From positions 1 to 14,440 of the forward strand of contig JAEDNW010000053.1 of the NCBI GenBank assembly GCA_016302315.1: a stretch of DNA of 14,440 bases, written 5' to 3'. The notes beneath the pieces were generated by a model. That model saw nothing but the letters and a program-made list of their open reading frames with translations, was not told the origin of the DNA and did no database searches. The stretch is from UBA1724 sp016302315 (GTDB taxonomy: Bacteria; Verrucomicrobiota; Lentisphaeria; Oligosphaerales; Oligosphaeraceae). This document shows positions 7,881 through 14,376 of the stretch, piece by piece (within the stretch, counting starts at the first letter, position 1; each line of letters begins with the position of its first letter). Position numbers and translations under genes: made by a program.

Positions 7881-8519
7881 ATGAGAATTACCCTGCTTGC
7901 CCTTCTCCTCTCTGCCGCCTCCCTGCTGGCGCAGAAAGTCGCCTACGTGAATATGGAGACGGTTTTCAATGGCTACTACAAAACCGTCAGCGAGAATATC
8001 CGCTTTGAGGAAGAAAGGCAGAATTTCTTCACAGGGATGGAGGTGCTGCAGTCGGAGTTCGACAGCACCCGCAAGGAATTTCTGGATGCGGTGAACAAGG
8101 CCCGGAACGATCTGCTGGGGGAGGATACCCAGCGGGAGGCCGCCCAGAAGGCCGAGGCTTTGCGGGCCCGTCTGGAGCAGAAGCAGGAGGAGATTGCCCG
8201 CTATCAGCAGCAGGCCCGCAGCGAGATCAGCGAGCGCCAGCAGAAGACCACCACCCGGCTCCTGCAGGAACTCCAGACCCAGCTGGAGAAATATGCCGCC
8301 GAAATGGGATATGAGATGGTGTATGAGGTCTCCGGACGCACCCTGAACCAGGTGCCTGTCCTTCTGGTCTATCCCAAGGACAAGGAGATTACCGAGGCCA
8401 TGGTGAAATTGGTGAATGTCGGCCACGAGAAGGAGAAGGAGGAGGCCGAGGCGAAGCTGGAAAAGATGCGCAAGGCCATCGAGGAGAAGGAGAAGCAGAA
8501 CGCCCCCGCCGCCCAGTGA
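7881..8519 (+). CDS. skp: Skp/OmpH-family periplasmic chaperone
   Basis: 212 residues. Skp binds unfolded outer-membrane proteins in the periplasm and hands them to the BAM assembly complex. The start MRITLLALLLSAASLLA is a short signal peptide, probably cut before QKVAYVN at residue 18. VAYVNMETVFNGYYKT (20-35) is the typical OmpH N-terminal strand. Residues about 40-140 are long amphipathic helices rich in E, K, Q and R (the tentacle coiled coil). The family's closing strands follow at about 145-165 (YEMVYEV, VPVLLVYP). A highly charged helix rich in K and E at about 183-206 extends beyond the usual end. The frame is open to an ATG at 7782, but the signal peptide places the true start at 7881. 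It is 60 bases upstream of lpxD, the classical neighbour; bamA is absent. No Shine-Dalgarno is evident; the leader is pyrimidine-rich. Confidence 0.88.
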   Translation: MRITLLALLLSAASLLAQKVAYVNMETVFNGYYKTVSENIRFEEERQNFFTGMEVLQSEFDSTRKEFLDAVNKARNDLLGEDTQREAAQKAEALRARLEQKQEEIARYQQQARSEISERQQKTTTRLLQELQTQLEKYAAEMGYEMVYEVSGRTLNQVPVLLVYPKDKEITEAMVKLVNVGHEKEKEEAEAKLEKMRKAIEEKEKQNAPAAQ

Positions 8520-8579
8520 GATCTCCCTCCGGAACCCTCGTTCTCTCCCATTCCCACCTCTTCCCATAGGATACACACC

Positions 8580-9623
8580 ATGCTGATTCAGAAAAGCGCG
8601 GAGGAAATCGCTTCTTTGGTGCAGGGCGAACTGGTTGGCGCCTGCCCCCGTCCCCTTCAGGGGGTGGCTTCCCTGGCGGAATCCACGGAAAGTGACGTCT
8701 CCTTCCTGGGGAACGACAAATACCGGGATCAGGTGCCTGTCTCCCGCGCCGGCGTGGTGCTGGTGCCCCGCAGCTACGATCTGCTTCCGGCCGAAGGGCG
8801 GGCCTATGTCCGCTGCGACGATCCCTCCAACGCCTTCACGGCGGTGATCCTGGCCTTCACGCCCCCTCCGGTGGAATATGCCCCGGGGATTCATCCCTCT
8901 GCCGTCATCGCTCCGGATGTCCAGATTCCCGCCGACTGCCATGTGGGGGCGGGTGTGGTCATCGAGTCCGGTGTGACGGTGGGGGCGGGCACAGTCCTGC
9001 TGCCCCAGGTGTATCTGGGGCGGGATGTGCAGGTGGGGGAGAAGTGCCTTCTCTATCCCCATGTTGTGGTGCGGGAGCGCTGCCTGCTGGGCAACCGGGT
9101 GATTCTGCATCCCGGCGTGGTCATCGGGGCGGACGGCTTCGGCTACAAGTCCACCGCCGCCGGCCATGAGAAGATCCCCCAGGTGGGGATTGTGCAGCTG
9201 GATGACGATGTGGAGGTGGGAGCCAATTCCACCATTGACCGCGCCCGTTTTGGCCGCACCTGGATTCAGGCCGGTACCAAGATCGACAACCTGGTGCAGG
9301 TGGGGCACAACGTGGAAATCGGCCGTTCCTGCATTCTGGTCGCCCAGGTCGGCGTGGCGGGCAGCACCCATCTGGGCAACGGCGTGATACTCGCCGGCCA
9401 GGTGGGGGTCTCCGGTCATCTCCGTCTGGGGGATGGCACCATCGCCATGGCCCAGGCCGGGGTCTCCAAGGACACGGGAGCCGGCGCCGTGGTTATCGGC
9501 ACTCCCGCCGTGGACCGCCGGGCCTTCGCCAAGGAGCGGATGCTGATGAAGCAGCTGGAAACCCTGGCCCAGCAGGTGAAGGCCCTCACCAAGAAGCTGG
9601 AGGCCCAGGCGCCCCTTTCCTAA
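8580..9623 (+). CDS. lpxD: UDP-3-O-acylglucosamine N-acyltransferase (LpxD)
   Basis: Third enzyme of lipid A synthesis: it transfers a hydroxyacyl chain from acyl carrier protein to the 2-amino group of UDP-3-O-acylglucosamine, in the cytoplasm as a trimer. 347 residues, the normal family length. An N-terminal uridine-binding domain (about 1-100) is followed by a left-handed beta-helix of hexapeptide repeats (about 101-310) with many GxxV/I steps. Signature segments are VIGADGFGY (181-189), KIPQVGIV (198-205), GANSTIDRARFG (214-225) and KIDNLVQVGHNVEIG (234-248). H243 aligns with the catalytic His239 of the E. coli enzyme. A C-terminal helix (about 315-343) completes the fold. AGGA at 8568-8571 is a weak Shine-Dalgarno. 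Presence of this gene shows that the organism makes lipid A. fabZ and lpxA, often next, are not here. Confidence 0.95.
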   Translation: MLIQKSAEEIASLVQGELVGACPRPLQGVASLAESTESDVSFLGNDKYRDQVPVSRAGVVLVPRSYDLLPAEGRAYVRCDDPSNAFTAVILAFTPPPVEYAPGIHPSAVIAPDVQIPADCHVGAGVVIESGVTVGAGTVLLPQVYLGRDVQVGEKCLLYPHVVVRERCLLGNRVILHPGVVIGADGFGYKSTAAGHEKIPQVGIVQLDDDVEVGANSTIDRARFGRTWIQAGTKIDNLVQVGHNVEIGRSCILVAQVGVAGSTHLGNGVILAGQVGVSGHLRLGDGTIAMAQAGVSKDTGAGAVVIGTPAVDRRAFAKERMLMKQLETLAQQVKALTKKLEAQAPLS

Positions 9624-9731
9624 CCCAAACGCCACCCCTTTTCTTCTCCTCCCCCGGGAAGGGGAACTCCTCTTCCCTCTTCTCCCTCCCTGACATTCTT
9701 TCCCGCCCCCAGGCAACGCCTTCCCCCCGTC
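9624..9731 (+). promoter_or_regulatory. Pyrimidine-rich leader of the symporter gene
   Basis: Of the 108 bases between lpxD and the symporter, 81 are C or T and only 14 are G. There is no Shine-Dalgarno before the ATG (the last bases are CCCCCCGTC). Such C-rich, G-poor RNA is what Rho and ribosomal protein S1 bind, so this could be a Rho loading region, an S1-assisted start, or just compositional bias. A weak TCCCC/GGGGA stem lies near 9650-9665. Confidence 0.35.
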
Positions 9732-12182
9732 ATGAACCAGAACTACATGAGTCTTGTGGACTGGCTGATCCTTGTGATCCCGGTCACCTTCGTTATTTTC
9801 ATGGGCTTCTACTCCCGGAGGTATATCCGGGGAATCTCCGACTATCTGGCCTGCGGACGAGTGTGCGGACGATATGTGCTGAACATGGGGGATGTGGCCA
9901 ACGCCCTGTCCGTCATCGGTCTGGTGGCCTACATCGAGATGAAGTACAAGACGGGCTTCGCCCTGAACTTCTGGGGAAGCATCATCGCCCCCCTGAGTCT
10001 GGTGATCTCCCTTTCGGGGTATGTGACCTACCGCTTCCGCCAGACCCGGGCCATGAGCGTGGGGCAGTTCCTGGAGATCCGCTACAGCCGGAAGATCCGC
10101 ATCTTCGCCGCCGCCCTGCGCTCCCTGGCGGAGATGCTGGCCAACATGATCATGCCCTCCATCGCGGCCCGCTTCTTCATCCAGATGCTGAATCTGCCCC
10201 AGTACATCCATGTCCTGGGACTGTCCATCCCCACCTTCGATCTGCTGATGATCTTCTTCCTCACCCTGGCCATTACCCTGATCTGCCTGGGAGGAACTCT
10301 GGCTCTGGTGATCACCGACACCCTCCAGGGCATGATCCTCTATCCCCTCCTCATCAGCTTCATCGTCTTCATCCTCCTGAAATTCTCCTGGAGCAAGGAA
10401 ATCATTCCCACCGTCTGCGACCGCGTGCCCGGGGAGAGCTTCATCAACCCCATGGACATCAGTAAGCTGCGGGACTTCAATGTCTTCACCATGGTCATCG
10501 TGGCCGGCTTCAACTGCGTGGTCCATCTGGGCACCTGGATCGGGGCCGGCACCTCCACCGCCGCCAAATCCGCCCACGAGCAGAAGATGGCCTCCATTCT
10601 TGCCAACTGGCGCATGGGACTCATCAACACCTTCTACATGCTGGTGGCCGTCTGCCTCATCGTCTTCCTGAACCACAAGGACTTCGCCAAGAACGCCAGT
10701 GACGTGCGCCATCAGCTGGCCACCCGGGTGGCGGAGGATGTGATGAAGGGAGAGGAGAACCAGGAGACCCGGGAGCGCCTCCAGAAGACCATCGACGCCA
10801 TTCCGCCCCAGGTCCACGAAATCGGCCAGGACACCCCCCTCTCCCAGAAGGACAACCTGGACACCCGCTTCCTGGAGAACATCCATCAGTTCCTGGTGGA
10901 GGATGCCGTGACCAAGACCGAGGCCCAGGCCCAGGCGGATCTGGAGAAGAGACAGGCCCAGGGAACCTTGACCCAGGAACAGCGGGAAGTCGCCGAGAAG
11001 GCGACCAAAGTCCAGGTGGAGGAGGCCAAGGGAAAGGCCAACGACACCTTCCAGCAGTTCCGGACTCTCTTCCAGCAGCTGAATCTCTCCGTGACCATGC
11101 GCAACATGCTCCCCAAGGGACTCTTCGGAGCATTCTGCCTCCTCCTCTTCCTGGCCATGCTCTCCACGGATGACAGCCGAATCTTCTCCGCCACCCTCAC
11201 CATCGCCCAGGACTGCATCCTCCCCTTCTTCCCCAAGGGACTCTCCCCTAGGCAGCACGTCCGCATGATCCGCCTGGTGGCCATCGGCATCGGCGTCTTC
11301 TTCTTCTTCGGCTCCAAGTATATGTCCCAGCTGGACTACATCCAGCTCTTCAATCAGATGGCGGTGGCCATCTGGAATGCCGGCTGCCCTGCCGTCATGA
11401 TCCTGGGACTCTACTGGAAGAAGGGTACCACCACCGCCGCCTGGACCTCCCTGATCACCGGCATCGTGGGCAGCGTCTGCTACATCCTCCTCAGTCGCTA
11501 CTGGGCGGATGTGGTCTACCCCTTCCTGGTGAACCATGACATGGTGGCCTCCGTGGACAGCCTGCTCCGCGGACTCTCCTCCCCCTTCGGCGACTGGATC
11601 CACTGGGAGATCAACGAGCTCCGCTTCCCCGTGAACTCCATCGAATACCTCTTCTTCGCCAACGTCTTCACCATCCTCCTCTATATCGTGGTTTCCCTGA
11701 TCACCTGCCGGGAAGACTTCAATATGGATCGGATGCTCCACCGGGGCAAGTACGCCCCCGAGGGCGAGCCCGCCCCCGTGCCCTTCAAGTGGTCTGTGGG
11801 CAACGTTCTGAAGAAGGTGGTGGGCATCACCCCCGAGTACACCAAGGGAGACAAGATCATCGCCTGTGCCCTCTTCTTCCATAGCTTCGTCTTCAGCTTC
11901 CTGGTGTGCTTCCTGGGCGTCGCCATCTGGAACCACTTCTCTTCCTGGCCGATCCAGTGGTGGAGCCGCTACTTCATGGTGGTGAACTTCGCCGTGCCTC
12001 TCGCCATCGCCGCCGTCACCACAGTCTGGTTCAGCATCGGCGGTGTCCGGGACCTCTTCCGGCTCTTCCGAGACCTGGAAAACCGGAAGCATGTGAACAC
12101 CCTGGACGATGGCCGCGTGGAGGGCAATGTCTCTCTGGCGGACAAGGCCGAGGTGGCTCAGGACGAGGCCGCCAAGAAATAG
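9732..12182 (+). CDS. Sodium:solute symporter family protein with large insert
   Basis: 816 residues, an inner-membrane transporter of the SSS family (Na+-coupled uptake; substrate not deducible). The N-terminal half starts with a membrane helix (LVDWLILVIPVTFVIFMGF, about 8-26). The typical segment YLACGRVCGRYVLNMGDVAN follows, and then several more helices. LSTDDSRIFSATLTIAQD (about 477-494) resembles the family segment holding the Na+-site Ser/Thr. Helices continue to about 775, and the tail is charged. The usual family length is about 450-650. The excess lies partly in a hydrophilic, Q/E/K/A-rich stretch at about 315-457, between membrane segments, that looks alpha-helical or coiled coil. 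The extended C-terminal helices account for the rest. I recall similar long members in Lentisphaerae/Verrucomicrobia, which I cannot check here. The gene is 108 bases after lpxD and ends at a strong terminator. Confidence 0.87.
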   Translation: MNQNYMSLVDWLILVIPVTFVIFMGFYSRRYIRGISDYLACGRVCGRYVLNMGDVANALSVIGLVAYIEMKYKTGFALNFWGSIIAPLSLVISLSGYVTYRFRQTRAMSVGQFLEIRYSRKIRIFAAALRSLAEMLANMIMPSIAARFFIQMLNLPQYIHVLGLSIPTFDLLMIFFLTLAITLICLGGTLALVITDTLQGMILYPLLISFIVFILLKFSWSKEIIPTVCDRVPGESFINPMDISKLRDFNVFTMVIVAGFNCVVHLGTWIGAGTSTAAKSAHEQKMASILANWRMGLINTFYMLVAVCLIVFLNHKDFAKNASDVRHQLATRVAEDVMKGEENQETRERLQKTIDAIPPQVHEIGQDTPLSQKDNLDTRFLENIHQFLVEDAVTKTEAQAQADLEKRQAQGTLTQEQREVAEKATKVQVEEAKGKANDTFQQFRTLFQQLNLSVTMRNMLPKGLFGAFCLLLFLAMLSTDDSRIFSATLTIAQDCILPFFPKGLSPRQHVRMIRLVAIGIGVFFFFGSKYMSQLDYIQLFNQMAVAIWNAGCPAVMILGLYWKKGTTTAAWTSLITGIVGSVCYILLSRYWADVVYPFLVNHDMVASVDSLLRGLSSPFGDWIHWEINELRFPVNSIEYLFFANVFTILLYIVVSLITCREDFNMDRMLHRGKYAPEGEPAPVPFKWSVGNVLKKVVGITPEYTKGDKIIACALFFHSFVFSFLVCFLGVAIWNHFSSWPIQWWSRYFMVVNFAVPLAIAAVTTVWFSIGGVRDLFRLFRDLENRKHVNTLDDGRVEGNVSLADKAEVAQDEAAKK

Positions 12183-12211
12183 CCCGTCCCCGCCGCCGCT
12201 CCACCCCTGAC

Positions 12212-12231
12212 GGGCAGGCGCCGCCTGTCCC
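12212..12231 (+). other. GC hairpin just after the symporter stop
   Basis: GGG-CAGGC (12212-12219) pairs with GCCTG-T-CCC (12223-12231), giving 8 bp with one bulged T and a 3-nt loop. It starts 30 bases after the stop codon. No T-run follows, so the hairpin downstream is the better terminator. Confidence 0.4.
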
Positions 12232-12249
12232 CAGGGGGAAAATCCTCTC

Positions 12250-12295
12250 CCCTCCCCGAGGAAGAATCCTTTCCTCCGGGAGGGGGTTCTGTTTT
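12250..12295 (+). terminator. Rho-independent terminator of the symporter transcript
   Basis: The arms 12250-12263 (CCCTCCCCGAGGAA) and 12271-12284 (TTCCTCCGGGAGGG) pair at 13 of 14 positions around a 7-nt loop, with a single C-C mismatch. The pairing can extend one or two bases outward. TTCTGTTTT follows at 12287-12295. It lies 67 bases past the symporter stop and should end the transcript that carries this gene, and perhaps skp and lpxD too. Confidence 0.78.
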
Positions 12296-12297
12296 CC

Positions 12298-12315
12298 GGG
12301 GGAGGGAAGGGCGGG
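12298..12315 (+). other. Canonical G-quadruplex motif
   Basis: G5-A-G3-AA-G3-C-G3 gives four G-runs with loops of 1, 2 and 1 nt, which fits the short-loop pattern that folds readily in vitro. It begins right behind the symporter terminator. Function is unknown. Confidence 0.5.
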
Positions 12316-12346
12316 CGAAACAGGACAGGATTGGAAAAGTTGTGAC

Positions 12347-12368
12347 GAATCCGAAAAAATCCGGATTC
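12347..12368 (+). other. 7-bp inverted repeat with A-rich loop
   Basis: GAATCCG (12347-12353) pairs perfectly with CGGATTC (12362-12368) around an 8-nt loop made of six A, T and C. It lies about 150 bases before the aminotransferase start in the most AT-rich part of the gap. It could be an operator or an RNA hairpin; no regulator is identifiable. Confidence 0.4.
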
Positions 12369-12520
12369 CGTGGTTAGATTATTCCGTTTTTCCTCGGTTT
12401 TTCCCGTCCTCCGGGCATTGGCCATGAGGGGGCGAGGCCGCGAGAGAAGAGAGTGATTCGCCTTTGGCTTTTTCGGGTGTCCGGGAAAGTCTCGTTTTGT
12501 GCCAGGGAGTGTGAAGTGCC

Positions 12521-13843
12521 ATGAATGAGCTTGCCGTCCAACTGCAAGAGAAGATCTGTTCTGTGAATCCGGTGGCCTACGAGATGTTGTCTGCCCTGGG
12601 CAAGCGGATCTACTTCCCCAGCAAGGGGATTTTGAGCCAGTCGGCGGAGGCCAAGACCCTGGCGGGGCGTTTCAACGCCACCATCGGCACCGCTCTGGAG
12701 GGGAAGACGGCCATGAATCTCCCCTGCGTCATGGAGAACATCACCGCCTTCTCCCCCAACGACGCCCTCCTGTATGCGCCCTCCTACGGCGTGAAGAGCC
12801 TGCGGGAGGCCTGGAAGCAGAAGATTCTCCATGACAATCCCTCCCTGGAGGGCGTCCCCTTCTCCCTGCCGGTGGTCACCAACGGCCTCACCCACGCCCT
12901 CTCCCTGGTGGGGGATCTCTTCGTGGATCCCGGGGACAAGGTGCTGCTCCCTGACCTGAACTGGGACAACTATCTCCTGAACTTCCAGGACCGCCTCCAG
13001 GCGGACCTCTGCTTCTTCCCCCTCTTTGAGGGAGAGGCCATGGGCGTCCGGGGCCTGGCTGCGCTGCTGGAGGAGGCCAAGCCCGGGGAGAAGCGGGTGG
13101 TGATCCTCAACTTCCCCAACAATCCCACGGGGTATACCCCCAGCGAGGCGGAGGGCGAGGCCATTGCCCAGGTGCTCCTGGAGGCCGCCCAGCGGGGCGT
13201 CCGCATTGTGGCTCTGGTGGACGACGCGTACTTCGGGCTCTTCTATGCCCCCGACGCCATGCGGGAATCCCTCTTTGGCAAACTGGCGCACCGCTCCCCC
13301 AATCTCCTGGCCATCAAGGCGGATGCCGCCACCAAGGAGTGCTATGTCTGGGGACTCCGGGTGGGCTTCCTCTCCTTCGCCATCGGCGGGGCAGACAGCG
13401 AGGACAGCCCCCTCTTCGCCGCCCTGGAGGCCAAGACCGCCGGCGAGGTCAGGGCTCTGGTGAGCAACTGCTCCGCCCTCTCCCAGCGGGTGGTGGACAA
13501 GGCGCTCCGCAACGAATCCTTCTATCTCCAGCGGGAACATTGCGCCCAGGTGATGCGGGAACGCTATCTGGAAACCCGGAAGACCCTGGAGGAACATCCC
13601 GAATACGCCGCCTACTTCCGCCCCTATCCCTTCAACAGCGGATATTTCATGTGCCTCTGCTTCCAGAGCCTCTCGGCGGAAAAGGTCCGGCGGCATCTGC
13701 TGGACCACTACGGGGCGGGAACCATCGCCATCGGCGAAAAGAATCTCCGGGTGGCCTTCTCCAGTCTGAATCAGGAGCAGATCGCCCCTCTCTTCCAGAC
13801 CATCTACCAGGCTTGCCAGGATCTGGAAAAATCCCGTTCCTGA
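12521..13843 (+). CDS. PLP-dependent aminotransferase, class I/II fold
   Basis: 440 residues, fold-type I PLP enzyme that moves an amino group between an amino acid and a 2-oxo acid; substrate unknown. Key positions are visible. The cofactor-phosphate loop is near VTNGLTHAL (119-127). NFPNNPTGY (197-205) has the conserved Asn201. VDDAYFG (233-239) has D234 for the pyridine nitrogen and Y237 for the cofactor oxygen. K272, in ATKECYVWGLRVG, is the Schiff-base lysine, with R280 at the usual +8 spacing. R410, in NLRVAFSS, binds the substrate carboxylate. The residues around the lysine deviate from the common S-x-S/T-K-x-x-G pattern, so this is a side branch and not a standard aspartate or LL-diaminopimelate aminotransferase. 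It stands alone, with 338 bases before it and a structured gap after it. A decarboxylase or lyase of the same fold cannot be excluded. Confidence 0.85.
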   Translation: MNELAVQLQEKICSVNPVAYEMLSALGKRIYFPSKGILSQSAEAKTLAGRFNATIGTALEGKTAMNLPCVMENITAFSPNDALLYAPSYGVKSLREAWKQKILHDNPSLEGVPFSLPVVTNGLTHALSLVGDLFVDPGDKVLLPDLNWDNYLLNFQDRLQADLCFFPLFEGEAMGVRGLAALLEEAKPGEKRVVILNFPNNPTGYTPSEAEGEAIAQVLLEAAQRGVRIVALVDDAYFGLFYAPDAMRESLFGKLAHRSPNLLAIKADAATKECYVWGLRVGFLSFAIGGADSEDSPLFAALEAKTAGEVRALVSNCSALSQRVVDKALRNESFYLQREHCAQVMRERYLETRKTLEEHPEYAAYFRPYPFNSGYFMCLCFQSLSAEKVRRHLLDHYGAGTIAIGEKNLRVAFSSLNQEQIAPLFQTIYQACQDLEKSRS

Positions 13844-13885
13844 CTTATCTTATTCCCTTTCCGTCCTGCTTCCCAGGGCAGGAAC

Positions 13886-13918
13886 TTCCCTGAATACCAG
13901 TTCGTGAGCTTCAGGGAA
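13886..13918 (+). other. Perfect 9-bp hairpin between aminotransferase and ferredoxin
   Basis: TTCCCTGAA (13886-13894) pairs perfectly with TTCAGGGAA (13910-13918) around a 15-nt loop. It begins 43 bases past the aminotransferase stop. No T-run follows, so it is either a Rho-type or processed 3' end, or part of the ferredoxin leader. Confidence 0.5.
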
Positions 13919-13982
13919 CCGGAAGAGGGAAATCCCCCTCGTTGGCTCCCAAGGCCGGCGGGAGGCGCCTCCCTCTTCCCGG
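13919..13982 (+). other. Long bulged hairpin in the ferredoxin leader
   Basis: CCGGAAGAGGGA (13919-13930) pairs with TCCCTCTTCCCGG (13970-13982), giving 12 bp with one bulged C at 13978. It begins directly after the hairpin ending at 13918. The enclosed 39 bases include most of a perfect 14-bp palindrome, GGGAGGCGCCTCCC (13960-13973), which overlaps the 3' arm and would compete with the long stem. A run of nine A follows at 13997-14005. The alternative pairings suggest a leader that could switch or stabilise the message, but no known RNA family is recognised. Confidence 0.45.
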
Positions 13983-14039
13983 ACTGCTGCCTCACGAAAA
14001 AAAAACGCCAACACGAACCCATCTTTGGAGAAATCTACA

Positions 14040-14213
14040 ATGGCTGCTAAAGTTGATGCCGATAAGTGCCTCGGTTGCGGTGCCTGCGAGGGTACCTGCC
14101 CCGTCGGCGCGATCAAACTGGATGGTGACAAGGCCACCGTGGACGCGGATGCCTGCGTCTCCTGCGGCGCCTGCACCGGTGCCTGCCCTGCCGAGGCCAT
14201 CACTGTGGACTAA
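14040..14213 (+). CDS. Small 2[4Fe-4S] ferredoxin
   Basis: 57-residue clostridial-type ferredoxin, a soluble low-potential electron carrier typical of anaerobes. Both clusters are complete. C10xxC13xxC16xxxC20P and C39xxC42xxC45xxxC49P supply eight cysteines in the classic internally duplicated arrangement (DADKCLGCGAC...CP and DADACVSCGAC...CP). The protein is acidic. The start is ATG 14040, with GGAG at 14027-14030 about nine bases upstream; a TTG at 14025 in the same frame is unlikely. Codon choice differs from its neighbours: Gly is GGT (five) or GGC (two), never GGG or GGA, and GCT, GTT and AAA appear early. This is the usual sign of a highly expressed gene. It has its own leader and its own terminator, so it is probably a single-gene transcript. 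Likely partners are pyruvate:ferredoxin oxidoreductase or hydrogenase; neither is in the window. Confidence 0.96.
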   Translation: MAAKVDADKCLGCGACEGTCPVGAIKLDGDKATVDADACVSCGACTGACPAEAITVD

Positions 14214-14232
14214 ATCCCACGTCCCTCCTTTT

Positions 14233-14274
14233 CGGGAACGCTCCGGCGGCTTCCGGAAAGGGGAGGAGTTCCCG
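14233..14274 (+). other. Hairpin downstream of the ferredoxin gene
   Basis: CGGGAAC (14233-14239) pairs with GTTCCCG (14268-14274). CTCC (14241-14244) pairs with GGAG (14262-14265) inside it, and TTCCGGAA is self-complementary in the loop. It starts 20 bases after the stop and may protect the 3' end of a short abundant mRNA. No T-run follows it; the true terminator is further on. Confidence 0.45.
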
Positions 14275-14298
14275 TCCTCTTCCCATGACGGGATCCCT

Positions 14299-14340
14299 GG
14301 GCCGACTGCCGTGAATCCGGCGTCGGCCCTCCTTGTTTTT
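14299..14340 (+). terminator. Rho-independent terminator of the ferredoxin gene
   Basis: GGGCCGAC (14299-14306) pairs perfectly with GTCGGCCC (14322-14329). After one bulged T, GCCG (14308-14311) pairs with CGGC (14318-14321) around loop TGAATC. The tract TCCTTGTTTTT (14330-14340) follows. This is the clearest terminator in the window. Confidence 0.88.
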
Positions 14341-14376
14341 CCTCCCAAGCGGTTTTGCGGAATCTGAGGCGTTTTC

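Larger units (their letters stand above)
12183..12520 (+). other. 338-base non-coding gap
   Basis: No credible gene. From left to right: a GC hairpin (12212-12231), a strong terminator (12250-12295), a G-quadruplex motif (12298-12315), an AT-richer stretch (about 12320-12410) with a 7-bp hairpin at 12347-12368, then the leader of the aminotransferase. TAGATT at 12375-12380 resembles a -10 element, but no -35 stands at proper spacing, so I do not call a promoter. Only GGGAGT lies near the downstream start as a possible ribosome-binding site. Confidence 0.6.

Noticed and set aside
7842..12425. Minus-strand open frame of 1527 codons
   Set aside because: Same cause: it mirrors skp, lpxD and the symporter in the aligned frame and runs unchanged across their gaps, which a real gene would not.
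12183..12520. Riboswitch upstream of the aminotransferase
   Set aside because: I could not match the gap to any known riboswitch core; it holds a terminator for the gene before, not an obvious aptamer.
12374..13708. Minus-strand open frame of 444 codons opposite the aminotransferase
   Set aside because: Codon-aligned shadow. The sense strand carries all PLP-enzyme motifs and the antisense product resembles nothing.
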